Positions 47,225-58,181 of a DNA stretch of 64,000 bases are shown piece by piece. Source of the DNA: Rhizobium rhododendri. Its GTDB lineage: Bacteria > Pseudomonadota > Alphaproteobacteria > Rhizobiales > Rhizobiaceae. The notes under the pieces are model-generated. The model had not been told where the DNA came from. It did no database searches and saw only the letters and a list, made by a program, of their open reading frames with translations. The position numbers were made by a program, and so were the translations under genes. The stretch spans positions 1,984,001 to 2,048,000 of the forward strand of contig NZ_CP117267.1 of NCBI RefSeq assembly GCF_007000325.2. The letters run 5' to 3'. Numbering within the stretch: position 1 is the stretch's first letter; each line of letters begins with the position of its first letter.

Positions 47225-47959
47225 ATGCTTCTTATCGCCGGCCTCGGCAATCCCGGCCCCCAGTACAAAGCCAATCGCCACAACATCGGCTTCCTGGCCG
47301 TCGATGCCATCCACCGTCGCCACAGCTTCTCGCCCTGGACGAAGAAGTTCAAGGCCGTCATTGCCGAAGGTGAACTCGATGGCCAGAAGGTACTGCTGAT
47401 CAAGCCGCAAACATTCATGAACCTGTCGGGCGAGTCCGTCGCGGAGGCGATGCGCTTTTACAAGCTGCAGCCTTCGGATCTCGTCGTCATCTACGATGAA
47501 CTCGATCTCGTTCCGGGCCGCGCACGGCTGAAGACGGGCGGCGGCCATGGCGGACACAACGGCATCAAGTCGATAGACGCCCATGCCGGCCGGGAATATC
47601 GCCGCCTTCGCCTCGGCATCGGCCATCCCGGCGTCAAGGACCTGGTACAGAGCTACGTGCTCGGCGACTTCGCCAAGTCCGACAAGACCTGGCTCGAGCC
47701 TCTGCTCGAAACGCTGGCCGACCACGCCGACATGCTTGTCCGCAACGAGGACTCGCAGTTGATGAACAAGCTGGCGCTCGCTGTCGGCGACAAGTCGTCG
47801 GAAGAAAAGGCACCGAAGCTGGCCGCATCGGGAAAGCCACCAGGCCAGTCGCACATCCGCGCTGCACGCAATTTCAACCAGCCCAAGGCCCTGCCGACCA
47901 CAGGACCGATGGCGGACATGCTGAAGAAGTTGTTTGGCGGTAAGGACGGCGACCAATGA
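47225..47959 (+). CDS. pth: Peptidyl-tRNA hydrolase
   Basis: 244 residues; recycles peptidyl-tRNA. Conserved LLIAGLGNPGPQYKANRHNI (catalytic His), KPQTFMNLSGESV, YDELDLVPGRARLKTGGGHG and HNGIKSI. It has the C-terminal extension (about 60 residues, basic and Pro-rich) common in rhizobia. Start at 47225 after AAAGGACGAC. Stop overlaps the GNAT start as ATGA. Confidence 0.96.
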   Translation: MLLIAGLGNPGPQYKANRHNIGFLAVDAIHRRHSFSPWTKKFKAVIAEGELDGQKVLLIKPQTFMNLSGESVAEAMRFYKLQPSDLVVIYDELDLVPGRARLKTGGGHGGHNGIKSIDAHAGREYRRLRLGIGHPGVKDLVQSYVLGDFAKSDKTWLEPLLETLADHADMLVRNEDSQLMNKLALAVGDKSSEEKAPKLAASGKPPGQSHIRAARNFNQPKALPTTGPMADMLKKLFGGKDGDQ

Positions 47960-48417
47960 CCGGCAGCGGGGAAGCAGGGTTTGCCGTACGCCAGGCCGAA
48001 GCTTCGGACCTTGACCAGCTTCTCGACCTCTACCGGCAACTAAACCCCGCCGATCCCGAACCGACGGCGGATGCGGCGCAGACCGCTTACGCAGAAATGC
48101 TGGCGCAGCCGGGCCTCCGTGTCTTTCTCGGGACCGCCGACCATCGACCGGTGTCCACGGCAACGCTTCTGATCATCCCCAACCTTACCCGTGGAACTCG
48201 ACCTTACGCTCTCATCGAAAATGTCGTGACGCTGGAGGAGCAACGCAGCAAAGGCTATGGGCGCACTGTTATGCTGCACGCCATTGATGTCGCCTTTACC
48301 GCCGGCTGTTACAAGGTGATGCTGCTGACAGAGCGGCAGCGCGAACATATACATCGCTTCTATGAAAGCTGCGGTTTCACCCAGAACAAGGCCGGCTTCC
48401 AGATCCGCAACGATTGA
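47956..48417 (+). CDS. GNAT-family N-acetyltransferase
   Basis: 153 residues. Acetyl-CoA-binding core VVTLEEQRSKGYGRTVMLHA (motif A, R/Q-x-x-G-x-G/A like) and C-terminal FYESCGFTQNKAGFQI. Substrate unknown. Coupled to pth by a 4-bp ATGA overlap. Confidence 0.9.
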   Translation: MTGSGEAGFAVRQAEASDLDQLLDLYRQLNPADPEPTADAAQTAYAEMLAQPGLRVFLGTADHRPVSTATLLIIPNLTRGTRPYALIENVVTLEEQRSKGYGRTVMLHAIDVAFTAGCYKVMLLTERQREHIHRFYESCGFTQNKAGFQIRND

Positions 48418-48461
48418 ACGTCAAAAGAGGATAGCCTCCCAGGCAACAATGCTCTCCCCGC

Positions 48462-48773
48462 CTATTCCTCCGGCTCGGTGGTGAACATCAGCGGGAATCC
48501 GGCTTCCTTGCCGTAGTCGGTGGCTTCCTTGGCCTTGGTCTCGGCAATGTCCTTGGCGCATACGACGATGACGCAGGAACCCAGTTGATGGGCTGTCATC
48601 ATCATCCTCGCTCCGGTTTCCTCGCTCATGCGGAACACGGCCTTCAGCACCATGATGACGAAGTCGCGCGGCGTAAAATCGTCGTTGATCAGGATGACCT
48701 TGTACATCTTGGGCTGCTCAAGCTTAGGCTTGGTCACGGTCTTGGGTTTGAGGTTTGTACTGCTGGCACTCAT
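48462..48773 (-). CDS. clpS: ClpS N-recognin adaptor, ClpS2-like
   Basis: 103 residues. Delivers N-degron substrates to ClpA. Core KMYKVILINDDFTPRDFVIM, then MSEETGARMMMTAHQLG and the C-terminal AGFPLMFTTEPEE. The sequence and short N-terminus resemble the second, stationary-phase ClpS paralogue (ClpS2) of Agrobacterium rather than ClpS1 encoded next to clpA; clpA is not nearby. Start at 48773 (MSASSTNLKPK). Confidence 0.9.
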   Translation of the reverse strand: MSASSTNLKPKTVTKPKLEQPKMYKVILINDDFTPRDFVIMVLKAVFRMSEETGARMMMTAHQLGSCVIVVCAKDIAETKAKEATDYGKEAGFPLMFTTEPEE

Positions 48774-49131
48774 GGAAAATCCGTCTCCTGAAGACGCCGG
48801 AGCTCTGCTGGGCTCGACTTGGCCTTATATTGCGCTGCGACAGGCTGTGTTCAAGCGGACAATGTTCAAGAACGAACATGCGTGTCTTACAAGCTGAGGC
48901 CCCTGCTCGATAACCAGCGCGGCCGATGGGCAAACCATAGCGCCCCCGATAGAATCGACCGGCCTTTTGACGTTATCGCGCCGCCTTTCAATCCCATCGC
49001 CTCGTCGCGGATTGTAGGGCAAATCCGCCATACCTTCAAGACAACGGCCCTGCAGGTGCCGAAAGGCTTGACCGCCCTGCTCCTTTATCTCATACGCACA
49101 GAACATTTCCAGTAAATCAGGTGTCACAGCC
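48774..49131. other. Gene-free interval clpS-ychF
   Basis: 358 bp between divergent genes; it should contain both promoters. No convincing hexamer pair, hairpin or repeat was found. A short open frame (48819-49115) has no SD and no recognisable protein. Confidence 0.5.
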
Positions 49132-50235
<1,104 letters not shown>

Positions 50236-50276
50236 TCCGGCGCAAGCCGTATCGCGCGAAACGGGAGGAGACCGCG

Positions 50277-50747
50277 ATGGCTGACGAGAGACTTGCATTC
50301 GAAGATTTCACCGTCGGCCGCAGCTTTCCGCTCGGCCCGATGGCGGTGGCGTCGGCGGAAATCATCGCATTCGCGCAGGAATTCGATCCGCAGCCGATGC
50401 ATCTTGACGAGGAAGCCGGCCGCGCCAGCATCCTCGGAGGCCTTGCAGCGTCGGGCTGGCATACCTCGTCGATGTTCATGCGGATGATGTTCGACAGCTT
50501 CCTGTGCCGTTCGCTTTCCGAAGGCTCGCCGGGCATCGACCTCATGGAATGGCGCAAGCCGGTCCTCGCCGGCGATACGCTGTCCGGTCGTTCCACGGTG
50601 CTCCAGTCCCGTCCCATGCGGTCCCGCCCGGGGATCGGTATCGTCAAATTCCGTCACGAGGTGGAGAACCAACGCGGCGAGATCGTCAGCCTCGGGGAAA
50701 ACTCCATCATGTTCCGCATCGAGACTGCGGCACGGGGTCCGGCATGA
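50277..50747 (+). CDS. MaoC-family dehydratase (first of a pair)
   Basis: 156 residues, hot-dog fold. Hydratase signature FAQEFDPQPMHLDEEAGRAS, with Asp and His of the (R)-hydratase site, and LGGLAASGWHTSSMFMRMM. Could hydrate enoyl-CoA, but many such short MaoC proteins lack a known substrate. Start at 50277 with a GGGAGGAG SD, 41 bp after ychF. Overlaps the next MaoC gene by ATGA. Confidence 0.88.
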   Translation: MADERLAFEDFTVGRSFPLGPMAVASAEIIAFAQEFDPQPMHLDEEAGRASILGGLAASGWHTSSMFMRMMFDSFLCRSLSEGSPGIDLMEWRKPVLAGDTLSGRSTVLQSRPMRSRPGIGIVKFRHEVENQRGEIVSLGENSIMFRIETAARGPA

Positions 50748-51211
50748 CCATGGCGGAGACCTATGCCATCGGCCTCAAGGTCGATATCGGCACCTATACC
50801 TTCGACGCGGATCGCATCGTCGCCTATGCGACGCGCTTTGACCCTCAGCCTTTCCACGTCGATCCGGAAGCGGCGAGACAATCGCTGTTCGGCGGCCTCT
50901 GCGCCTCTGGCTGGCACAGCTGCTCGGCCTGGATGAAGACCTTCGTCGCCTTCTGGAACGAAGAAACCGCCCGCCTCGAAGGCCAAGGGCTGAAAACGCC
51001 GAAACTCGGCCCCTCGCCCGGCTTCAAGAACCTGCAATGGCTGCGACCGATCTTTGCCGGCGACACGGTGCGCTATTCGGTGACGCTGTTGTCGAGCCGC
51101 AGCCTCGCCTCGCGCCCGGGATGGATCATCAACACCATCCTCTGCGAGGGCGGGAACCAGGACGGCATCCCGGTTCTCCGTTTCGAAAGTAGCGTCCTCG
51201 AATTCGAGTGA
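50744..51211 (+). CDS. MaoC-family dehydratase (second of a pair)
   Basis: 155 residues, paralogous to the upstream gene: YATRFDPQPFHVDPEAARQS and FGGLCASGWHSCSAWMKTF. The paired genes overlap by 4 bp, so the proteins may form a hetero-oligomer as in two-subunit hot-dog dehydratases. Substrate unknown. Confidence 0.88.
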   Translation: MTMAETYAIGLKVDIGTYTFDADRIVAYATRFDPQPFHVDPEAARQSLFGGLCASGWHSCSAWMKTFVAFWNEETARLEGQGLKTPKLGPSPGFKNLQWLRPIFAGDTVRYSVTLLSSRSLASRPGWIINTILCEGGNQDGIPVLRFESSVLEFE

Positions 51212-51238
51212 CGCCGCTCTCGATGGCTCGGGAACCGG

Positions 51239-51781
51239 CTAGTGGCCCGAGAATTCCACCAGCGTGTGCACGGCCACATCCAGCGCTTCGAGCTTCCGGC
51301 GACCACCGAGATCCGGCAGGTCGATGACGAAGCAGGCAGCCACCACCTCAGCGCCCATCTGCCGCAGCAACTGCGTCGCGCCGACAGCGGTGCCGCCGGT
51401 GGCGATGAGGTCGTCGATAAGGATCACCTGTTCGCCGGGCATGACCGCATCGCGGTGCATCTCCATTTCGTCGAGGCCGTATTCCAGGCTGTAGGCGATG
51501 CTGACTGTTTCATGGGGCAGCTTGCCCTTCTTGCGGATAGGGATGAAGCCGGCAGACAGCTGGTGAGCCACAGCGCCGCCGAGAATGAAGCCACGCGCTT
51601 CCATGCCGGCGACCTTGTCGATCTTCATGCCGGCACAGATCTGCACAAGTTCATCGACGGCACGCCGGAAAGCCCGGGGATTGCCGAGCAGCGTAGTGAT
51701 ATCGCGGAACATGATGCCGGGCTTAGGATAATCCGGAATGGAGCGGATCGATCGGATAAGTTCATTGTCACGGGTTGTCAT
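51239..51781 (-). CDS. apt: Adenine phosphoribosyltransferase
   Basis: 180 residues. Salvages adenine to AMP using PRPP. Conserved [36 protein letters not shown] and the PRPP loop [14 protein letters not shown]. Start at 51781 ([16 protein letters not shown]). The SD is poor. Convergent with the MaoC pair, downstream of petABC on the same strand. Confidence 0.95.
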   Translation of the reverse strand: MTTRDNELIRSIRSIPDYPKPGIMFRDITTLLGNPRAFRRAVDELVQICAGMKIDKVAGMEARGFILGGAVAHQLSAGFIPIRKKGKLPHETVSIAYSLEYGLDEMEMHRDAVMPGEQVILIDDLIATGGTAVGATQLLRQMGAEVVAACFVIDLPDLGGRRKLEALDVAVHTLVEFSGH

Positions 51782-51905
51782 TGGCGAAGGAGCCTGCTGC
51801 TGTTCGTTGCAAAAAGCCACCAATAGGGTGGAGCAGCCAGCCATGTCCAGCCGAAAGCGTAATCGTCATTGCGCAAGCAGAGACAGCTTCGAACCTAGCA
51901 ATGAC

Positions 51906-51925
51906 GAGGCCGCCCGAGGCGGCAT
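51906..51925. terminator. Hairpin between petC and apt
   Basis: GCCGCC and GGCGGC pair around a 3-nt loop, without a T run. Possible transcript end or processing site after petC. Confidence 0.3.
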
Positions 51926-51947
51926 CGTCTTAAACCTATTGTCCTTC

Positions 51948-52832
51948 TTAGTGCTCGGTCTTGGCGTAGACCGACCGCTTTACCAGATAGATCAGGACGG
52001 TGAAGATCAGCAGGAACACCATGACCATGAAGCCGGTGTGCTTGCGCTCCTCCAGATGCGGCTCGGCGGCCCACATCAGGAAGGAAGAGACATCGCGGGC
52101 GTACTGGTCGACCGTCTGGGGCGATCCGTCGTCATAGGTCACCTGGCCATCCGACAGCGGCTTCGGCATAGCCAGCACGGCTGCCGCATGGAAGTACGGA
52201 TTGTAGTGCCCGTTCGGCGGCACCTGGAAACCGGCCGGCGGTTCCTCGTAGCCTGTCAGCAGCGAGTATATGTAATCCGGCCCGCTCTCCTGATACTGCG
52301 TGAAAATATCGAAGACGAACCCCGGGAAGCCGCGCTCGACCTCACGCGCCTTGGCAAGCAGCGAGAAGTCCGGCGGTGCGGCACCGTGGTTGGCAGCCTC
52401 AGCCGCTTCCTTGTTGGGAAAAGGCGACGGGAAATGGTCGGATGGAACAGCCTTCCGGGTGTACATCTCCCCTTGCGCGTTCGGTCCGTCCTGCGTCTCG
52501 TAGTTGGCGGCGAAGGTCTTAATCTGCGCCTCCGAATAGCCGAGATCGCTGAGCGTGCGAAACGGCACGAGGCTCATCGAATGGCAGGCGGAACAGACCT
52601 CGGCATAGACCTTAAGCCCACGCTGCAGCTGCGCCTTGTCGTAGTAGCCGAAGGGACCGGCGAACGTCCATTTTTGCTCCCGCGGCTCCTTGAGCGGATA
52701 GACCGGTGTTGCCTCGGCGGGCGGCTTGGTGTCCTCGGCATGAAGCGCCGTGCCTGCGCCGGCGAGGAGTGCCAGCGTCAGAAAGCCGGCAGCAAACTTG
52801 CTCATCATCGTCTTCCCCATCGCCACGCTCAT
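51948..52832 (-). CDS. petC: Cytochrome c1 of the bc1 complex
   Basis: 294 residues from the start at 52832, whose ATG overlaps the cytochrome b stop (ATGA). An internal ATG at 52808 has a better SD (GGGGAAGA) and starts the signal peptide directly. Haem-binding VCSACHSM, C-terminal membrane anchor [18 protein letters not shown]. Faces the periplasm and passes electrons from the Rieske centre to cytochrome c. In Bradyrhizobium b and c1 are made as one fused precursor (fbcH); here they are separate overlapping genes. Confidence 0.95.
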   Translation of the reverse strand: MSVAMGKTMMSKFAAGFLTLALLAGAGTALHAEDTKPPAEATPVYPLKEPREQKWTFAGPFGYYDKAQLQRGLKVYAEVCSACHSMSLVPFRTLSDLGYSEAQIKTFAANYETQDGPNAQGEMYTRKAVPSDHFPSPFPNKEAAEAANHGAAPPDFSLLAKAREVERGFPGFVFDIFTQYQESGPDYIYSLLTGYEEPPAGFQVPPNGHYNPYFHAAAVLAMPKPLSDGQVTYDDGSPQTVDQYARDVSSFLMWAAEPHLEERKHTGFMVMVFLLIFTVLIYLVKRSVYAKTEH

Positions 52833-54151
52833 GCCCCGACCACGACCGCTGGAGCGGACTTGCGGTTCTGCTTCTCGAGTACCGCCTCGGTGATCGAGTT
52901 CGGTATTCGTCGCGGTGTCTCGACCAGGCCGAGGACCGGCATGATCACCAGGAAGAAGCCGTAGTAGAAGAGTGTCCCGAACTGCGAGTAGGCGACGTAA
53001 TTGCCCCTGAGGTCGCCATGGAACAAGAGGCCGAAAAGCCCGGTCCCCTCCGCCGGCATAGCTCCGAGCCAACCGAGGAAGATTGCGTTGGCGACGAACA
53101 GCCAGAAGCACACCTTGTACCAGGGACGGTAGACAGCCGAGCGAACCTTCGACGTATCGAGCCACGGCACGAAAAACAGCACCAGGATCGCGCCGAACAT
53201 GGTGAGCACGCCGGCCAGCTTCGAGTCGATGGGCCCGATGTTGAAGGTAATCGAGCGCAGCATCGCGTAGAACGGCAGGAAATACCATTCAGGCACGATA
53301 TGCGCCGGCGTTTTCAGCGGATCGGCAGGAATGTAGTTGTCGGCGTGGCCAAGATAGTTCGGCAGGTAGAAGACGAAGTAGGCGTAGACCAGCAGGAACA
53401 CGGATACACCGAGCGCATCCTTCATCGTCGCATAGGGCGTGAAGCGCACCGTATCCGTCTTGGTCTTGATCTCGACGCCGGTCGGGTTCGTCTGGCCCGC
53501 CACATGCAGCGCCCAGATGTGCAGCACGACGACGCCGGCGATCATGAACGGCAGCAGGTAGTGCAGCGAGAAGAAGCGGTTCAGCGTCGGATTGTCGACG
53601 GCAAAGCCGCCAAGCAGGAATTGTTGGACCCATTCACCGACGTAGGGCAGCGCAGAGAAAAAGCCGGTGATCACGGTCGCGCCCCAGAACGACATCTGGC
53701 CCCAGGGAAGCACATAGCCCATGAACCCGGCCGCCATCATCAGCAGGTAGATGATGACGCCAAGGATCCAGAGAACCTCGCGCGGTGCCTTGTAGGAACC
53801 GTAATACAGCCCTCGAGCGATGTGCAGGTAGACAGCGACAAAGAAGAACGAGGCACCGTTGGCATGCATGTAGCGCAGCAGCCAGCCATGGTTGACGTCA
53901 CGCATGATCTTTTCGACGGAATTGAACGCCACGGTCGTCTCGGCGGCGTAATGCATCGCCAGAACCACGCCTGTCAGGATCTGCAGCACCAGCATGACAG
54001 CCAGCATAGCGCCGAACGTATAGGCATAGTTCAGGTTGCGCGGCACCGGATAGGCGACAAAGCTGTCATAGACCAGACGCGGCAAAGGAAGCCGCGAGTC
54101 GATCCACTTTTCAAGTCCGGTGGATGGCTCGTAGGTTGATTGACCACTCAT
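52829..54151 (-). CDS. petB: Cytochrome b of the bc1 complex
   Basis: 440 residues, eight membrane helices. Quinol oxidation site [15 protein letters not shown], haem-region histidines in [20 protein letters not shown] and [15 protein letters not shown]. Encodes the bis-haem quinol-oxidising subunit. Start at 54151 ([18 protein letters not shown]), 15 bp after the petA stop. Confidence 0.97.
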   Translation of the reverse strand: MSGQSTYEPSTGLEKWIDSRLPLPRLVYDSFVAYPVPRNLNYAYTFGAMLAVMLVLQILTGVVLAMHYAAETTVAFNSVEKIMRDVNHGWLLRYMHANGASFFFVAVYLHIARGLYYGSYKAPREVLWILGVIIYLLMMAAGFMGYVLPWGQMSFWGATVITGFFSALPYVGEWVQQFLLGGFAVDNPTLNRFFSLHYLLPFMIAGVVVLHIWALHVAGQTNPTGVEIKTKTDTVRFTPYATMKDALGVSVFLLVYAYFVFYLPNYLGHADNYIPADPLKTPAHIVPEWYFLPFYAMLRSITFNIGPIDSKLAGVLTMFGAILVLFFVPWLDTSKVRSAVYRPWYKVCFWLFVANAIFLGWLGAMPAEGTGLFGLLFHGDLRGNYVAYSQFGTLFYYGFFLVIMPVLGLVETPRRIPNSITEAVLEKQNRKSAPAVVVGA

Positions 54152-54166
54152 GATTCAGTATCCCCC

Positions 54167-54745
54167 TCAACCGATCTTGATCACTTTGTCGGATGTAAAT
54201 GCGAACGTCGGTATGGCGAGGTTCATGGGTGCGGGACCCTTCCGGATACGACCGGCAGTGTCATAGACCGACCCATGGCAGGGACAGAACCACCCGCCAT
54301 ATTCCCCCGACGTGCCGAGCGGCACACAGCCGAGATGGGTGCAGGAACCGATCATCACGATCCAGTTCTCCTTGCCCTTGCCGGCCGAGCGGGCGACGTC
54401 ACTAGCTGGTTCTTCGGGAGGCAGGTTGGCGTTGCGCGCGACCGGATCTTTGAGATCGCCGATCGGGGCGGAATTGGCCTCGGCGATTTCTTTTTCTGTC
54501 CGGTTGCGGATGAAGACCGGTTTGCCACGCCATTTGACTGTCAACGACATGCCGGGCTCAAGGCTGGAAACATCGATTTCGACGGAAGCAAGCGCCAGTG
54601 TGGATTGATCCGGCCGCATCTGGTCGATAAATGGCCAGACGGCCGAAACGGCACCGACCACGCCGGCCATGCCGGCTGCTATATATAGAAAATCGCGCCG
54701 CGTCGGCTCGCCCAAGGTCTCGCTCTTCGTGTCGTTCTCGCTCAC
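54167..54745 (-). CDS. petA: Rieske iron-sulfur subunit of the bc1 complex
   Basis: 192 residues. Tat-type signal-anchor TRRDFLYIAAGMAGVVGAVS, then the 2Fe-2S site CTHLGC and CPCHGS. GTG start at 54745 (VSENDTKSETLGEPTRRDF), which matches family N-termini and has a perfect GAGGAGGGG SD; ATG 54763 is upstream of that SD and less likely. First gene of petABC. Confidence 0.96.
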   Translation of the reverse strand: MSENDTKSETLGEPTRRDFLYIAAGMAGVVGAVSAVWPFIDQMRPDQSTLALASVEIDVSSLEPGMSLTVKWRGKPVFIRNRTEKEIAEANSAPIGDLKDPVARNANLPPEEPASDVARSAGKGKENWIVMIGSCTHLGCVPLGTSGEYGGWFCPCHGSVYDTAGRIRKGPAPMNLAIPTFAFTSDKVIKIG

Positions 54746-55124
54746 GCGGCCCCTCCTCTTCACGCAGAACCGCGGATGTGCCGCGGCAATCCTTCAACTC
54801 CGGCGAATCGCCCAGGCCACAATTCTGCCATAGATTTTCTCCGCCCCCAGCCGGTTTCTAAGCTTGATCGAACGCCATGTCCAGTCTTGCCAGCGGAGGT
54901 GGGCACAATGTCGCGGGCAAAACTACAGTTTTATGGGCGCATGACAGATCAAAACCGTCTACGCTTGGGGTATTGTGGTAACCGCATGAATTGCCGACGA
55001 ATTCGCAAAGCAAATCCCCGCGTTGCACTGCAAAAATAACTATCGCAAACTTGCTGCGTTGCAACAACAGGGGCACCGTGCTAGTCGCTCCACAGAAGCG
55101 CCCATCCAGAGGTTACCCAGGGTC
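54746..55124. other. Intergenic region petA / phosphatase-family gene
   Basis: About 380 bp between divergent genes. Must hold the petABC promoter; no hexamer pair was convincing. No gene seen. Confidence 0.45.
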
Positions 55125-56057
55125 ATGAGAGATACCATCTACTGCGTGATATCGGTGGTGACCACCTGCATTCTCGGCATCCTGGCGGCCCGTTATGTCA
55201 CGCACCTGTGGATCCTCGCCTTCTTCGAGAGCCTGCAGACCCACATCGGCATCGCCTGCATTGTCGGAGCGCTGCTGGCGCTTGCCGTGCGTCGCCACTG
55301 GTACGCCATCGCCATGCTGGTCGTGGCGATCGCCATCACCGGTCATTCGATCGTCCTGCTTCAGGCCCGCGCAGAAACGCCGGCTCCCGCTGACGCGCAG
55401 CCATCCTACCGGCTGCTGTCTTTCAACATCGACGGCGACAATTTCGCCAATTCGGAAAAAATTGCCGATCTCGTTCTCAACTCCAAGGCCGATGTCGTGG
55501 AAATGTTCGAGGCGCCGCCGATGCTGTCGCAGATGACGCGACTGGCTGCCATCTATCCATACCGCATCGGCTGCGGCGTGATGGAGGACAATTGCGACAG
55601 CCTGTTGATGTCCAAACGCCCGTTCCTCTCGCAGTCGATTGGTAGCCTCAGCGGGTTGTGGAGAAACCGGTTCATTCTGGCGACCATCGACATCGATGGC
55701 CAGAAGATCGCCTTCGCCTCCGCCCATCTGAGCAAACCCTATTTCGACGACTTCCATGCCGACGAACTGGCTGCCCTGTCCGACGACTTGAACGCGGTCG
55801 GCGAACCGCTGCTGCTCGCCGGCGATTTCAATGCGGCCGTGGTCGAACCAGACATGCAGGCGTTTCTCCGCCGCAGCAATCTGGACCACGTTTTCCCGGA
55901 GCCCGCGACCTGGCCGATCGAGACCGGCGCCTTAGGTATCGCCATCGATCACGTGTTTGCGAGGCCGCCGCTGCAGCTGAAATCCGTGCGTCGGATCGAG
56001 GATGCCATGGGGTCAAACCACTACGGGCTCATCACCGACTTCACCATCGCCCGTTAG
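55125..56057 (+). CDS. Membrane-anchored endonuclease/exonuclease/phosphatase-family protein
   Basis: 310 residues. Three N-terminal membrane helices (about 5-80) precede an EEP domain: RLLSFNIDGDNF, VEMFEA (metal Glu), LLLAGDFNAAVVEP (GDFN), IAIDHVFARP and GSNHYGLITDF (catalytic His). Probably a phosphodiesterase or phosphatase facing the periplasm. Start at 55125 (MRDTIYCVISVVTTC), chosen as the first residue of the membrane region. Convergent with the ABC gene. Confidence 0.88.
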   Translation: MRDTIYCVISVVTTCILGILAARYVTHLWILAFFESLQTHIGIACIVGALLALAVRRHWYAIAMLVVAIAITGHSIVLLQARAETPAPADAQPSYRLLSFNIDGDNFANSEKIADLVLNSKADVVEMFEAPPMLSQMTRLAAIYPYRIGCGVMEDNCDSLLMSKRPFLSQSIGSLSGLWRNRFILATIDIDGQKIAFASAHLSKPYFDDFHADELAALSDDLNAVGEPLLLAGDFNAAVVEPDMQAFLRRSNLDHVFPEPATWPIETGALGIAIDHVFARPPLQLKSVRRIEDAMGSNHYGLITDFTIAR

Positions 56058-56062
56058 CCCGA

Positions 56063-57925
56063 CTATTCCGCGTCGACGGCAATGAAGCCTCCCGATTGCC
56101 TCGCCCAGAGCTCGGCGTAGAGGCCGTTGCGCGAGAGCAGTTCCGCGTGGCTGCCATCCTCGATTATCCGCCCCTTCTCGATGACAACGAGGCGGTCGAG
56201 GGCTGCAATCGTCGACAGCCGATGGGCGATTGCCAGAACCGTCTTGCCCTCCATCATCGCCAGCAGATTGGACTGCAAGGCTGCCTCCACTTCGGAATCC
56301 AGTGCCGAGGTCGCCTCGTCGAGCACCAGGATCGGCGCATCCTTGAGCATGACCCTGGCAATGGAGATGCGCTGACGCTGGCCGCCGGACAGCTTGACCC
56401 CACGCTCACCGACATGGGCGGAGAAGCCTTTGCGGCCATTCTGGTCCTCGAGATCGGCGATGAATGTGTCCGCCTCGGCCCGCCTGGTAGCCTGAAGCAG
56501 CAGGTCGGCGCCCGCATCAGGCCGACCAAACAGGATGTTGTCGCGGATGGAGCGGTTGAGCAGCGCCGTATCCTGCGTCACCATGCCTATAGCCGCGCGC
56601 AGCGATTCCTGGGTGACGCCGGAAATATCCTGACCGTCGATCAGGATGCTGCCGGCTTCCAGATCGTAAAAACGCAGCAGCAGGTTAACCAGCGTCGTCT
56701 TGCCGGCACCGGAGCGGCCGACGATACCGACCTTTTCACCAGGCTTGATGACCAGCGAGAAATCTTCGATTACGCCGCTGCCGCGCCCATAATGAAACCT
56801 GACCTTCTCGAAGCGAATCTCCGGCCGCGACACCACCAGCGCCTTTGCGTCCGGCCGGTCGACCAGCCCGATCGGCTGAGAGATCATCTCCGCGGCGTTC
56901 TGGATGGTCCCCAGATTGCGCATGATCGAGTTGAACTGCGTCATCATCCGGCCGAACAACATGTTGAGGCGCAGCACCATGCTGAGCGTAAAGGCCACCC
57001 CGCCCGTCGTGATTGTCCCGGAGAGCCAAAGCTGGATCGCAAAGGCGGCAATGCTGGTGATCATCACACCCGACAGCAAGGCGAGCGACGAGCGCACCCC
57101 GGTCAACAGCCGCGTGAAAGGCATGACCGCCGCCTGGAAGCGGTCGAAGCCGTCGCGGATATAGAGATCGTTGCGGTCCTCGCGGCCGAAGAGCTTGAGT
57201 GTCTGGATATTGGCGTAGGCATCGACCATGCGGCCGTTGAGCATCGACGAGGCCTCGGCGGCATCGCGGGCATGGCGACGGATGCGCGGTACGAAAAAGC
57301 GTGCCAGCAGGCAGAACATGCCGATCCAGACGGCAACGATCAGCGCCAGCCTCCAGTCGAGCCCGCCGACAAGGGCTACCGTGGACGCCGCATAGATGAT
57401 GATGAACCACACCACCTGCAGCAACGACACCACGAGATCGCCGGTCGACTGGCCGGCAGACCAGACTTTGGTGACGATCCGCCCGGAAAAGTCGTTCTGG
57501 AAGAAGCTCAGCGATTGGCGGGCGACATGCACATAGGCCTGCCAGCGAACCAGGTTCAGAAAGCCCGGCACGACCACCTGCTCCTCGACCAGTGCACCAA
57601 GGCTGACGACGATGAAACGCACGACGAGCACGACGAAAACCATGCCCAGCAACGACCAGCCGTGACCGGACAGAAGCCCGTGCCAGCCATCGCCTTTGGG
57701 AACCGTGTCGAGGATGTCAACGAGATGGCCGACGAACCAGAACAGCGCCGCCTCGAGCATCGCCACGGCACCACCGAGCACTGCCATCGCCAGAAACGGC
57801 CCTTTGGCCTGGCGGACATAGTACCAGATGAACGCGTAAAGCGACTGCGGCGGCCGCAGTTCGTCATTGCGATAGAACGGATCGAGCCATGTCTCGAAAA
57901 GGCGGACGACGGTGCGGATCAACAT
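56063..57925 (-). CDS. ABC exporter, fused permease-ATPase (copy 1)
   Basis: 620 residues: six-helix ABC membrane domain (about 40-330) and ATPase with Walker A GIVGRSGAGKTTLVNLLLRF, signature LSGGQRQRISIAR and Walker B ILVLDEATSALDSE. Homologous along its length to the product of 59190-61040, including the unusual N-terminus (FETWLDPFYRNDELRPPQ). MsbA/multidrug type; the pair may form a heterodimer. No SD before the start at 57925. Divergent from the acyltransferase gene. Confidence 0.94.
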   Translation of the reverse strand: MLIRTVVRLFETWLDPFYRNDELRPPQSLYAFIWYYVRQAKGPFLAMAVLGGAVAMLEAALFWFVGHLVDILDTVPKGDGWHGLLSGHGWSLLGMVFVVLVVRFIVVSLGALVEEQVVVPGFLNLVRWQAYVHVARQSLSFFQNDFSGRIVTKVWSAGQSTGDLVVSLLQVVWFIIIYAASTVALVGGLDWRLALIVAVWIGMFCLLARFFVPRIRRHARDAAEASSMLNGRMVDAYANIQTLKLFGREDRNDLYIRDGFDRFQAAVMPFTRLLTGVRSSLALLSGVMITSIAAFAIQLWLSGTITTGGVAFTLSMVLRLNMLFGRMMTQFNSIMRNLGTIQNAAEMISQPIGLVDRPDAKALVVSRPEIRFEKVRFHYGRGSGVIEDFSLVIKPGEKVGIVGRSGAGKTTLVNLLLRFYDLEAGSILIDGQDISGVTQESLRAAIGMVTQDTALLNRSIRDNILFGRPDAGADLLLQATRRAEADTFIADLEDQNGRKGFSAHVGERGVKLSGGQRQRISIARVMLKDAPILVLDEATSALDSEVEAALQSNLLAMMEGKTVLAIAHRLSTIAALDRLVVIEKGRIIEDGSHAELLSRNGLYAELWARQSGGFIAVDAE

Positions 57926-58181
57926 GTGTGCGATATAGGCAGTTTTCTACGGAGGGCAAAGGGTTGGTTCGCCCCAAGTGTCTGCACGTCCGTCACGTTG
58001 GCGACCGCCTTTCCGCTCGGGAGCAGCCGGCGAACGCAGCGTGATTTTGCCCCCTTTCGGCACAAATTCGCGGGCAGACAATCAGTCGGACATCGAGAGT
58101 TCACCAAAACCTGACAATGACGCTTGCACTCGAGCGGCACGCAAACGAAGACGACCTGCCCATCCTCGAGGAGATTTGCCG

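Noticed and set aside
48819..49115. Short frame between clpS and ychF
   Set aside because: No SD, atypical composition, overlaps where both promoters must be.
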